This document shows positions 27,896 to 40,140 of a stretch of 64,000 bases of DNA, piece after piece. Both the position numbers and the translations under genes were made by a program. A model generated the notes under the pieces. The model was not told the DNA's origin. It did no database searches and saw nothing but the letters and a program-made list of their open reading frames with translations. Position 1 is the first letter of the stretch. Every line of letters begins with the position of its first letter. This DNA is from Bathymodiolus brooksi. Taxonomy: Eukaryota; Mollusca; Bivalvia; Mytilida; Modiolidae. The stretch is from assembly GCA_963680875.1 (NCBI GenBank), contig OY804578.1, forward strand, positions 496,001 through 560,000, given 5' to 3'.

Positions 27896-28673
27896 ACGTC
27901 AGCGTGATGACAAATAATTGCTTCATCTCCGGTAAAGCATCAACGTGATGACAAATAATTACTTCATCTCCGGTAATACGTCAATGTGATGACAAATAAT
28001 TACTTCATCTCCCAAAATACGTGAACGTGATGACAAATAATTACTTCATCTCCAGTAATACGTCAACGTGATGACAAATAATTACTTCATCTCCGATAAT
28101 ACGTCAGCGTGATGGCAAATAATTGCTTCATCTCTAGTAATACGTCAGCGTGATGACTAATAATTACTTCATCTCCAGCAATATGTCAGCGTGATGACAA
28201 AAAATTACTTCATTTCTGGTAATACGTCAGCGTGATGACAAATAATTGCTCCATCTCCGGTAATACGTCAACGTTATTAAAAATAATTACTTCATCTCCG
28301 GAAATACATCAATGTGGTGACAAATAATTACTTCATCTCCGGTAATAAGTCAGTGTGATGACAAATAATTACTTCATCTCCGGTAATATGTCAACGTGTT
28401 GACAAAAATTACTTCATCTCCCATAATACATCAACGTGATGACAAATAATTACTTAATCTCCTGTAATGCGTCAATGTGATGACCAATAATTACTTCATC
28501 TCTGATAATACGTTAACGTGATGACAAATAATTACTTCATCTCCGGTAATACGTCAGCGTGATGGCAAATAATTTCTTCATCTCTGGTAATACGTCAGCG
28601 TGATGACTAATAATTACTTCATCTCCAGCAATATGTCAGCGTGATGATAAAAAATTACTTCATTTCTGGTAAT
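27896..28673. repeat. HOR alpha with 82-bp deletion, copy 2
   Basis: 778 bp, the same C/E hybrid (CCCAAAAT at 28,011) as 18,968-19,745. Confidence 0.9.
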
Positions 28674-29615
28674 ACGTCAGCGTGATGACAAATAATTGCT
28701 TCATCTCCGGTAAAGCATCAACGTGATGACAAATAATTACTTCATCTCCGGTAATACGTCAGCGTGATGACAAATAATTGCTTCATCTCCGGTAAAGCAT
28801 CAACGTGATGACAAATAATTACTCCATCTCCGGTAATACGTCAATGTGATGACAAATAATTACTTCATCTCCGGTAATACATCAACGTGATGACAAATAA
28901 TTACTCTATCTCTGGTAATACGTCAACGCGATGACAAATAATTACTTCATCTCCCAAAATACGTGAACGTGATGACAAATAATTACTTCATCTCCAGTAA
29001 TACGTCAACGTGATGACAAATAATTACTTCATCTCCGATAATACGTCAGCGTGATGGCAAATAATTGCTTCATCACTAGTAATACGTCAGCGTGATGACT
29101 AATAATTACTTCATCTCCAGCAATATGTCAGCGTGATGACAAAAAATTACTTCATTTCTGGTAATACGTCAGCGTGATGACAAATAATTACTTCATCTCC
29201 GGTAATACGTCAACGTGATGACAAATAATTGCTCCATCTCCGGTAATATGTCAACGTTATTAAAAATAATTACTTCATATCCGGAAATACATCAATGTGG
29301 TGACAAATAATTACTTCATCTCCGGTAATAAGTCAGTGTGATGACAAATAATTACTTCATCTCCGGTAATATGTCAACGTGTTGACAAAAATTACTTCAT
29401 CTCCCATAATACATCAACGTGATGACAAATAATTACTTAATCTCCTGTAATGCGTCAATGTGATGACCAATAATTACTTCATCTCTGATAATACGTTAAC
29501 ATGATGACAAATAATTACTTCATCTCCGGTAATACGTCAGCGTGATGACTAATAATTACTTCATCTCCAGCAATATGTCAGCGTGATGATAAAAAATTAC
29601 TTCATTTCTGGTAAT
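28674..29615. repeat. HOR beta, full 23-mer
   Basis: 942 bp, TTACTCCATC mark near 28,819. Equivalent to 19,746-20,687. Confidence 0.9.
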
Positions 29616-30557
29616 ACGTCAGCGTGATGACAAATAATTGCTTCATCTACGGTAAAGCATCAACGTGATGACAAATAATTACTTCATCTCCGGTAATACG
29701 TCAGCGTGATGACAAATAATTGCTTCATCTCCGGTAAAGCATCAACGTGATGACAAATAATTACTTCATCTCCGGTAATACGTCAATGTGATGACAAATA
29801 ATTACTTCATCTCCGGTAATACATCAACGTGATGACAAATAATTACTCTATCTCTGGTAATACGTCAACGCGATGACAAATAATTACTTCATCTCCCAAA
29901 ATACGTGAACGTGATGACAAATAATTACTTCATCTCCAGCAATATGTCAGCGTGATGACAAAAAATTACTTCATTTCTGGTAATACGTAAGCGTGATGAC
30001 AAATAATTACTTCATCTCCGGTAATACGTCAACGTGATGACAAATAATTGCTCCATCTCCGGTAATACGTCAACGTTATTAAAAATAATTACTTCATCTC
30101 CGGAAATACATCAACTTGATGACAAATAATTACTTCATCTCTGGTAATACGTCAACACGATGACATATAATTACTTCATCTACCGTAATACGTGAATGTG
30201 ATGACAAATAATTACTTCATCTCCGGTAATAAGTCAGTGTGATGACAAATAATTACTTCATCTCCGGTAATATGTCAACGTGTTGACAAAAATTACTTCA
30301 TCTCCCATAATACATCAACGTGATGACAAATAATTACTTAATCTCCTGTAATGCGTCAATGTGATGACCAATAATTACTTCATCTCTGGTAATACGTCAA
30401 CGTGATGACAAATAATTATTTCATCTCCGGTAATACGTCAGCGTGATGGCAAATAATTTCTTCATCTCTGGTAATACGTCAGCGTGATGACTAATAATTA
30501 CTTCATCTCCAGCAATATGTCAGCGTGATGATAAAAAATTACTTCATTTCTGGTAAT
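29616..30557. repeat. HOR gamma; last HOR of 8-HOR block, copy 2
   Basis: 942 bp, ACGTAAG at 29,985. Equivalent to 20,688-21,629; with this HOR the ordered match between the two block copies ends. Confidence 0.9.
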
Positions 30558-31499
30558 ACGTCAGCGTGATGACAAATAATTGCTTCATCTCCGGTAAAGC
30601 ATCAACGTGATGACAAATAATTACTTCATCTCCGGTAATACGTCAGCGTGATGACAAATAATTGCTTCATCTCCGGTAAAGCATCAACGTGATGACAAAT
30701 AATTACTCCATCTCCGGTAATACGTCAATGTGATGACAAATAATTACTTCATCTCCGGTAATACATCAACGTGATGACAAATAATTACTCTATCTCTGGT
30801 AATACGTCAACGCGATGACAAATAATTACTTCATCTCCCAAAATACGTGAACGTGATGACAAATAATTACTTCATCTCCAGTAATACGTCAACGTGATGA
30901 CAAATAATTACTTCATCTCCGATAATACGTCAGCGTGATGGCAAATAATTGCTTCATCACTAGTAATACGTCAGCGTGATGACTAATAATTACTTCATCT
31001 CCAGCAATATGTCAGCGTGATGACAAAAAATTACTTCATTTCTGGTAATACGTCAGCGTGATGACAAATAATTACTTCATCTCCGGTAATACGTCAACGT
31101 GATGACAAATAATTGCTCCATCTCCGGTAATATGTCAACGTTATTAAAAATAATTACTTCATATCCGGAAATACATCAATGTGGTGACAAATAATTACTT
31201 CATCTCCGGTAATAAGTCAGTGTGATGACAAATAATTACTTCATCTCCGGTAATATGTCAACGTGTTGACAAAAATTACTTCATCTCCCATAATACATCA
31301 ACGTGATGACAAATAATTACTTAATCTCCTGTAATGCGTCAATGTGATGACCAATAATTACTTCATCTCTGATAATACGTTAACATGATGACAAATAATT
31401 ACTTCATCTCCGGTAATACGTCAGCGTGATGACTAATAATTACTTCATCTCCAGCAATATGTCAGCGTGATGATAAAAAATTACTTCATTTCTGGTAAT
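30558..31499. repeat. HOR beta, full 23-mer
   Basis: 942 bp with both A-B pairs and the TTACTCCATC mark, otherwise like 21,630-22,489. Confidence 0.9.
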
Positions 31500-32441
31500 A
31501 CGTCAGCGTGATGACAAATAATTGCTTCATCTACGGTAAAGCATCAACGTGATGACAAATAATTACTTCATCTCCGGTAATACGTCAGCGTGATGACAAA
31601 TAATTGCTTCATCTCCGGTAAAGCATCAACGTGATGACAAATAATTACTTCATCTCCGGTAATACGTCAATGTGATGACAAATAATTACTTCATCTCCGG
31701 TAATACATCAACGTGATGACAAATAATTACTCTATCTCTGGTAATACGTCAACGCGATGACAAATAATTACTTCATCTCCCAAAATACGTGAACGTGATG
31801 ACAAATAATTACTTCATCTCCAGCAATATGTCAGCGTGATGACAAAAAAATACTTCATTTCTGGTAATACGTAAGCGTGATGACAAATAATTACTTCATC
31901 TCCGGTAATACGTCAACGTGATGACAAATAATTGCTCCATCTCCGGTAATACGTCAACGTTATTAAAAATAATTACTTCATCTCCGGAAATACATCAACT
32001 TGATGACAAATAATTACTTCATCTCTGGTAATACGTCAACACGATGACATATAATTACTTCATCTACCGTAATACGTGAATGTGATGACAAATAATTACT
32101 TCATCTCCGGTAATAAGTCAGTGTGATGACAAATAATTACTTCATCTCCGGTAATATGTCAACGTGTTGACAAAAATTACTTCATCTCCCATAATACATC
32201 AACGTGATGACAAATAATTACTTAATCTCCTGTAATGCGTCAATGTGATGACCAATAATTACTTCATCTCTGGTAATACGTCAACGTGATGACAAATAAT
32301 TATTTCATCTCCGGTAATACGTCAGCGTGATGGCAAATAATTTCTTCATCTCTGGTAATACGTCAGCGTGATGACTAATAATTACTTCATCTCCAGCAAT
32401 ATGTCAGCGTGATGATAAAAAATTACTTCATTTCTGGTAAT
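31500..32441. repeat. HOR gamma; start of partial third block copy
   Basis: 942 bp, S present, ACGTAAG at 31,869. J has a run of seven A (GACAAAAAAATAC). It is followed by the same short-beta/full-beta pair seen after 14,500 and 23,432. Confidence 0.89.
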
Positions 32442-33301
32442 ACGTCAGCGTGATGACAAATAATTGCTTCATCTCCGGTAAAGCATCAACGTGATGACAA
32501 ATAATTACTTCATCTCCGGTAATACGTCAGTGTGATGACAAATAATTACTTCATCTCCGGTAATACATCAACGTGATGACAAATAATTACTCTATCTCTG
32601 GTAATACGTCAACGCGATGACAAATAATTACTTCATCTCCCAAAATACGTGAACGTGATGACAAATAATTACTTCATCTCCAGTAATACGTCAACGTGAT
32701 GACAAATAATTACTTCATCTCCGATAATACGTCAGCGTGATGGCAAATAATTGCTTCATCACTAGTAATACGTCAGCGTGATGACTAATAATTACTTCAT
32801 CTCCAGCAATATGTCAGCGTGATGACAAAAAATTACTTCATTTCTGGTAATACGTCAGCGTGATGACAAATAATTACTTCATCTCCGGTAATACGTCAAC
32901 GTGATGACAAATAATTGCTCCATCTCCGGTAATACGTCAACGTTGTTAAAAATAATTACTTCATATCCGGAAATACATCAATGTGGTGACAAATAATTAC
33001 TTCATCTCCGGTAATAAGTCAGTGTGATGACAAATAATTACTTCATCTCCGGTAATATGTCAACGTGTTGACAAAAATTACTTCATCTCCCATAATACAT
33101 CAACGTGATGACAAATAATTACTTAATCTCCTGTAATGCGTCAATGTGATGACCAATAATTACTTCATCTCTGATAATACGTTAACATGATGACAAATAA
33201 TTACTTCATCTCCGGTAATACGTCAGCGTGATGACTAATAATTACTTCATCTCCAGCAATATGTCAGCGTGATGATAAAAAATTACTTCATTTCTGGTAA
33301 T
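32442..33301. repeat. HOR beta lacking A-B pair, GTTGTT marker, copy 3
   Basis: 860 bp, C' at 32,524 and CGTTGTTAAAA at 32,942, both exactly 8,109 bp after their counterparts in copy 2. Confidence 0.9.
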
Positions 33302-34243
33302 ACGTCAGCGTGATGACAAATAATTGCTTCATCTACGGTAAAGCATCAACGTGATGACAAATAATTACTTCATCTCCGGTAATACGTCAGCGTGATGACA
33401 AATAATTGCTTCATCTCCGGTAAAGCATCAACGTGATGACAAATAATTACTTCATCTCCGGTAATACGTCAATGTGATGACAAATAATTACTTCATCTCC
33501 GGTAATACATCAACGTGATGACAAATAATTACTCTATCTCTGGTAATACGTCAACGCGATGACAAATAATTACTTCATCTCCCAAAATACGTGAACGTGA
33601 TGACAAATAATTACTTCATCTCCAGTAATACGTCAACGTGATGACAAATAATTACTTCATCTCCGATAATACGTCAGCGTGATGGCAAATAATTGCTTCA
33701 TCACTAGTAATACGTCAGCGTGATGACTAATAATTACTTCATCTCCAGCAATATGTCAGCGTGATGACAAAAAATTACTTCATTTCTGGTAATACGTCAG
33801 CGTGATGACAAATAATTACTTCATCTCCGGTAATACGTCAACGTGATGACAAATAATTGCTCCATCTCCGGTAATATGTCAACGTTATTAAAAATAATTA
33901 CTTCATATCCGGAAATACATCAATGTGGTGACAAATAATTACTTCATCTCCGGTAATAAGTCAGTGTGATGACAAATAATTACTTCATCTCCGGTAATAT
34001 GTCAACGTGTTGACAAAAATTACTTCATCTCCCATAATACATCAACGTGATGACAAATAATTACTTAATCTCCTGTAATGCGTCAATGTGATGACCAATA
34101 ATTACTTCATCTCTGATAATACGTTAACATGATGACAAATAATTACTTCATCTCCGGTAATACGTCAGCGTGATGACTAATAATTACTTCATCTCCAGCA
34201 ATATGTCAGCGTGATGATAAAAAATTACTTCATTTCTGGTAAT
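33302..34243. repeat. HOR beta, full 23-mer
   Basis: 942 bp, at offset 8,109 from 25,193. Last standard beta HOR in the window. Confidence 0.89.
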
Positions 34244-35185
34244 ACGTCAGCGTGATGACAAATAATTGCTTCATCTACGGTAAAGCATCAACGTGATGAC
34301 AAATAATTACTTCATCTCCGGTAATACGTCAGCGTGATGACAAATAATTGCTTCATCTCCGGTAAAGCATCAACGTGATGACAAATAATTACTTCATCTC
34401 CGGTAATACGTCAATGTGATGACAAATAATTACTTCATCTCCGGTAATACATCAACGTGATGACAAATAATTACTCTATCTCTGGTAATACGTCAACGCG
34501 ATGACAAATAATTACTTCATCTCCCAAAATACGTGAACGTGATGACAAATAATTACTTCATCTCCAGTAATACGTCAACGTGATGACAAATAATTACTTC
34601 ATCTCCGATAATACGTCAGCGTGATGGCAAATAATTGCTTCATCACTAGTAATACGTCAGCGTGATGACTAATAATTACTTCATCTCCAGCAATATGTCA
34701 GCGTGATGACAAAAAATTACTTCATTTCTGGTAATACGTCAGCGTGATGACAAATAATTACTTCATCTCTGGTAATACGTCAACACGATGACATATAATT
34801 ACTTCATCTACCGTAATACGTGAATGTGATGACAAATAATTACTTCATCTCCGGTAATAAGTCAGTGTGATGACAAATAATTACTTCATCTCCGGTAATA
34901 TGTCAACGTGTTGACAAAAATTACTTCATCTCCCATAATACATCAACGTGATGACAAATAATTACTTAATCTCCTGTAATGCGTCAATGTGATGACCAAT
35001 AATTACTTCATCTCTGATAAAACGTTAACGTGATGACAAATAATTACTTCATCTCCGGTAATACGTCAGCGTGATGGCAAATAATTTCTTCATCTCTGGT
35101 AATACGTCAGCGTGATGACTAATAATTACTTCATCTCCAGCAATATGTCAGCGTGATGATAAAAAATTACTTCATTTCTGGTAAT
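34244..35185. repeat. Chimeric HOR, beta head and gamma/alpha tail
   Basis: A B A B C-J as in beta (H as CACTAG), a W/X hybrid (near 34,738-34,778), then Y Z N-Q as in gamma, R as AACGTTAACG in alpha style, S T U. Twenty-three monomers, 942 bp. The beta-style order breaks here, marking the right edge of the homogenised beta-rich domain. Confidence 0.86.
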
Positions 35186-36700
35186 ACGTCAGCGTGATGA
35201 CAAATAATTGCTTCATCTACGGTAAAGCATCAACGTGATGACAAATAATTACTTCATCTCCGGTAATACGTCAGCGTGATGACAAATAATTGCTTCATCT
35301 CCGGTAAAGCATCAACGTGATGACAAATAATTACTTCATCTCCGGTAATACGTCAATGTGATGACAAATAATTACTTCATCTCCGGTAATACATCAACGT
35401 GATGACAAATAATTACTCTATCTCTGGTAATACGTCAACGCGATGACAAATAATTACTTCATCTCCCAAAATACGTGAACGTGATGACAAATAATTACTT
35501 CATCTCCAGTAATACGTCAACGTGATGACAAATAATTACTTCATCTCCGATAATACGTCAGCGTGATGGCAAATAATTGCTTCATCTCTAGTAATACGTC
35601 AGCGTGATGACTAATAATTACTTCATCTCCAGCAATATGTCAGCGTGATGACAAATAATTGCTCCATCTCCGGTAATACGTCAACGTGATGACAAATAAT
35701 TGCTCCATCTCCGGTAATACGTCAACGTGATGACAAATAATTGCTCCATCTCCGGTAATACGTCAACGTTATTAAAAATAATTACTTCATCTCCGGAAAT
35801 ACATCAATGTGGTGACAAATAATTACTTCATCTCCGGTAATACGTCAATTTGATGACAAATAATTACTTCATCTCCGGTAATACATCAACGTGATGACAA
35901 CTAGTTACTCTATCAATGGTAATACGTCAACGCGATGACAAATAATTACTTCATCTCCCAAAATACGTGAACCTGATGACAAATAATTACTTCATCTCCA
36001 GTAATACGTCAACTTAATGACAAATAATTACTTCATCTCCGATAATAAGTCAGTGTGATGACAAATAATTACTTCATCTCCGGTAATATGTCAACGTGTT
36101 GACAAAAATTACTTCATCTCCCATAATACATCAACGTGATGACAAATAATTACTTCATCTCCTGTAATGCGTCAATGTGATGACAAATAATTACTTCATC
36201 TCTGGTAATACGTCAACGTGATGACAAATAATTACTTCATCTCCGGTAATACGTCAGCGTGATGGCAAATGATTGCTTCATCTCTGGTAATACGTCAGCG
36301 TGATGACTAATAATTACTTCATCTCCAGCAATATGTCAGCGTGATGACAAAAAAATACTTCATTTCTGGTAATACGTCAGCGTGATGACAAATAATTACT
36401 TCATCTCCGGTAATACGTCAGCGTGATGACAAATAATTGCTTCATCTCCGGTAAAGCATCAACGTGATGAGAAATAATTACTTCATCTCCGGTAATACGT
36501 CAATGTGATGACAAATAATTACTTCATCTCCGGTAATACATCAACGTGATGACAAAAATTACTCTATCTCTGGTAATACGTCAACGCGATGACAAATAAT
36601 TGCTTCATCTCTGGTAATACGTCAGCGTGATGACTAATAATTACTTCATCTCCAGCAATATGTCAGCGTGATGATAAAAAATTACTTCATTTCTGGTAAT
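35186..36700. repeat. Chimeric HOR with K triplication and delta copy 2, 37-mer
   Basis: A B A B C-I, three consecutive TTGCTCC monomers (35,637-35,759), L M, then the delta series from C(AATTTG) at 35,842 to T U. 1,515 bp = 37 x 41 minus 2; both O and a D monomer (GACAAAAATTACTC) are 40 bp. From 35,842 it matches 8,807-9,666 at a distance of about 27,034 bp, with extra changes (CTAGTTACTCTATCAATGG, ACCTGATG, AACTTAATG). Confidence 0.86.
35637..35759. repeat. Three consecutive K-type monomers
   Basis: A J/K hybrid (35,637-35,677) and two K' monomers (35,678-35,718 and 35,719-35,759), all with TTGCTCC, precede L. Elsewhere only one K or K' precedes L, so this is a recent single-monomer amplification. 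Confidence 0.88.
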
Positions 36701-37601
36701 ACGTCAGCGTGATGACAAATAATTGCTTCATCTCCGGTAAAGCATCAACGTGATGACAAATAATTACTTCATCTCCGGTAATACGTCAATGTGATGACAA
36801 ATAATTACTTCATCTCCGGTAATACATCAACGTGATGACAAATAATTACTCTATCTCTGGTAATACGTCAACGCGATGACAAATAATTACTTCATCTCCC
36901 AAAATACGTGAACGTGATGACAAATAATTACTTCATCTCCAGTAATACGTCAACGTGATGACAAATAATTACTTCATCTCCGATAATACGTCAGCGTGAT
37001 GGCAAATAATTGCTTCATCACTAGTAATACGTCAGCGTGATGACTAATAATTACTTCATCTCCAGCAATATGTCAGCGTGATGACAAAAAATTACTTCAT
37101 TTCTGGTAATACGTCAGCGTGATGACAAATAATTACTTCATCTCCGGTAATACGTCAACGTGATGACAAATAATTGCTCCATCTCCGGTAATACGTCAAC
37201 GTTATTAAAAATAATTACTTCATATCCGGAAATACATCAATGTGGTGACAAATAATTACTTCATCTCTGGTAATAAGTCAGTGTGATCACAAATAATTAC
37301 TTCATCTCCGGTAATATGTCAACGTGTTGACAAAAATTACTTCATCTCCCATAATACATCAACGTGATGACAAATAATTACTTAATCTCCTGTAATGCGT
37401 CAATGTGATGACCAATAATTACTTCATCTCTGATAATACGTTAACGTGATGACAAATAATTACTTCATCTCCGGTAATACGTCAGCGTGATGGCAAATAA
37501 TTTCTTCATCTCTGGTAATACGTCAGCGTGATGACTAATAATTACTTCATCTCCAGCAATATGTCAGCGTGATGATAAAAAATTACTTCATTTCTGGTAA
37601 T
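36701..37601. repeat. Beta/alpha chimeric HOR, 22-mer
   Basis: A B C-J (H as CACTAG) W K' L(CATATCC) M N(GATCAC) O P Q R S T U, 901 bp. Beta-like head, alpha-like tail (R without CATG, S present). Confidence 0.86.
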
Positions 37602-38461
37602 ACGTCAGCGTGATGACAAATAATTGCTTCATCTCCGGTAAAGCATCAACGTGATGACAAATAATTACTTCATCTCCGGTAATACGTCAGCGTGATGACA
37701 AATAATTGCTTCATCTCCGGTAAAGCATCAACGTGATGACAAATAATTACTTCATCTCCGGTAATACGTCAATGTGATGACAAATAATTACTTCAACTTC
37801 GGTAATACATCAACGTGATGACAAATAATTACTCTATCTCTGGTAATACGTCAACGCGATGACAAATAATTACTTCATCTCCCAAAATACGTGAACGTGA
37901 TGACAAATAATTACTTCATCTCCAGCAATATGTCAGCGTGATGACAAAAAATTACTTCATTTCTGGTAATACGTCAGCGTGATGACAAATAATTACTTCA
38001 TCTCCGGTAATATGTCAACGTGATGACAAATAATTGCTCCATCTCCGGTAATACGTCAACGTTATTAAAAATAATTACTTCATCTACCGTAATACGTGAA
38101 TGTGATGACAAATAATTACTTCATCTCCGGTAATAAGTCAGTGTGATGACAAATAATTACTTCATCTCCGGTAATATGTCAACGTGTTGACAAAAATTAC
38201 TTCATCTCCCATAATACATCAACGTGATGACAAATAATTACTTAATCTCCTGTAATGCGTCAATGTGATGACCAATAATTACTTCATCTCTGGTAATACG
38301 TCAACGTGATGACAAATAATTATTTCATCTCCGGTAATACGTCAGCGTGATGGCAAATAATTTCTTCATCTCTGGTAATACGTCAGCGTGATGACTAATA
38401 ATTACTTCATCTCCAGCAATATGTCAGCGTGATGATAAAAAATTACTTCATTTCTGGTAAT
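37602..38461. repeat. Shortened gamma HOR, 21-mer
   Basis: A B A B C(CAACTTCGG) D E F/I J W K'(ATGTC) then an L/Y hybrid (GTTATTAAAA head, CTACCG tail), Z N-Q R' S T U; 860 bp. Loss of two monomers (X and most of Y) relative to gamma. Confidence 0.86.
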
Positions 38462-39321
38462 ACGTCAGCGTGATGACAAATAATTGCTTCATCTCCGGTA
38501 AAGCATCAACGTGATGACAAATAATTACTTCATCTCCGGTAATACGTCAATGTGATGACAAATAATTACTTCATCTCCGGTAATACATCAACGTGATGAC
38601 AAATAATTACTCTATCTCTGGTAATACGTCAACGCGATGACAAATAATTACTTCATCTCCAGTAATACGTCAACGTGATGACAAATAATTACTTCATCTC
38701 CAGTAATACGTCAACGTGATGACAAATAATTACTTCATCTCCGATAATACGTCAGCGTGTTGACTAATAATTACTTCATCTCCAGCAATATGTCAGCGTG
38801 ATGACAAAAAATTACTTCATTTCTGGTAATACGTCAGCGTGATGACAAATAATTACTTCATTTCCGGTAATACGTCAACGTGATGACAAATAATTGCTCC
38901 ATCTCCGGTAATACGTCAACGTTATTAAAAATAATTACTTCATCTCCGGAAATACATCAATGTGGTGACAAATAATTACTTCATCTCCGGTAATAAGTCA
39001 GTGTGATGACAAATAATTACTTCATCTCCGGTAATATGTCAACGTGTTGACAAAAATTACTTCATCTCCCATAATACATCAACGTGATGACAAATAATTA
39101 CTTAATCTCCTGTAATGCGTCAATGTGATGACCAATAATTACTTCATCTCTGATAATACGTTAACGTGATGACAAATAATTACTTCATCTCCGGTAATAC
39201 GTCAGCGTGATGGCAAATAATTTCTTCATCTCTGGTAATACGTCAGCGTGATGACTAATATATACTTCATCTCCAGCAATATGTCAGCGTGATGATAAAC
39301 AATTACTTCATTTCTGGTAAT
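38462..39321. repeat. Rearranged alpha-like HOR, 21-mer
   Basis: A B C D, an E/F hybrid, F- and G-like monomers, a chimeric CAGCGTGTTGACTAA monomer (near 38,751), J W K' L-S T(AATATATAC) U(AAACAATT); 860 bp. It carries more private substitutions than alpha copies further left. Confidence 0.83.
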
Positions 39322-39608
39322 ACGTCAGCGTGATGACAAATAATTGCTTCATCTCCGGTAAAGCATCAACGTGATGACAAATAATTACTTCATCTCCGGT
39401 AATACATCAACGTGATGACAAATAATTACTCTATCTCTGGTAATACGTCAACGCGATGACAAATAATTACTTCATCTCCCAAAATACGTGAACGTGATGA
39501 CAAATAATTACTTCATCTCCAGCAATATGTCAGCGTGATGACAAAAAATTACTTCATTTCTGGTAATACGTCAGCGTGATGACAAATAATTACTTCATCT
39601 CCGGTAAT
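39322..39608. repeat. Short mosaic of A B D E F/I J W
   Basis: Seven monomers (287 bp) resembling a gamma head without C. It forms the transition between the alpha/beta/gamma domain and the right-hand domain. Confidence 0.8.
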
Positions 39609-39853
39609 ACGTCAGCGTGATGACAAATAATTGCTTCATCTCGGTAAAGCATCAACGTGATGACAAATAATTACTTCATCTCCCATAATACATCAACGTG
39701 ATGACAAATAATTACTTCATCTCCTGTAATGCGTCAATGTGATGACAAATAATTACTTCATCTCTGGTAATACGTCAACGTGATGACAAATAATTACTTC
39801 ATCTCCGGTAATACGTCAGCGTGATGGCAAATGATTGCTTCATCTCTGGTAAT
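39609..39853. repeat. Local 6-mer, first copy (A B' P' Q' R S')
   Basis: A is 40 bp (CATCTCGG, one C lost), then B' (B head, CCCATAAT tail), P'(TTCATCTCCTG), Q'(GACAAAT), a plain AACG monomer and S'(AATGATTGC); 245 bp. Repeated with one extra monomer at 39,854. Confidence 0.85.
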
Positions 39854-40140
39854 ACGTCAGCGTGATGACAAATAATTGCTTCATCTCCGGTAAAGCATCA
39901 ACGTGATGACAAATAATTACTTCATCTCCCATAATACATCAACGTGATGACAAATAATTACTTCATCTCCTGTAATGCGTCAATGTGATGACAAATAATT
40001 ACTTCATCTCTGGTAATACGTCAATGTGATGACAAATAATTACTTCATCTCTGGTAATACGTCAACGTGATGACAAATAATTACTTCATCTCCGGTAATA
40101 CGTCAGCGTGATGGCAAATGATTGCTTCATCTCTGGTAAT
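39854..40140. repeat. Local 7-mer, second copy with one extra monomer
   Basis: A (full 41 bp) B' P' Q', an additional CAATGTG/CTCTGG monomer, then the AACG and S' monomers; 287 bp = 7 x 41. The extra monomer looks like a one-unit duplication of Q'. It is followed at 40,141 by D. Confidence 0.85.
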
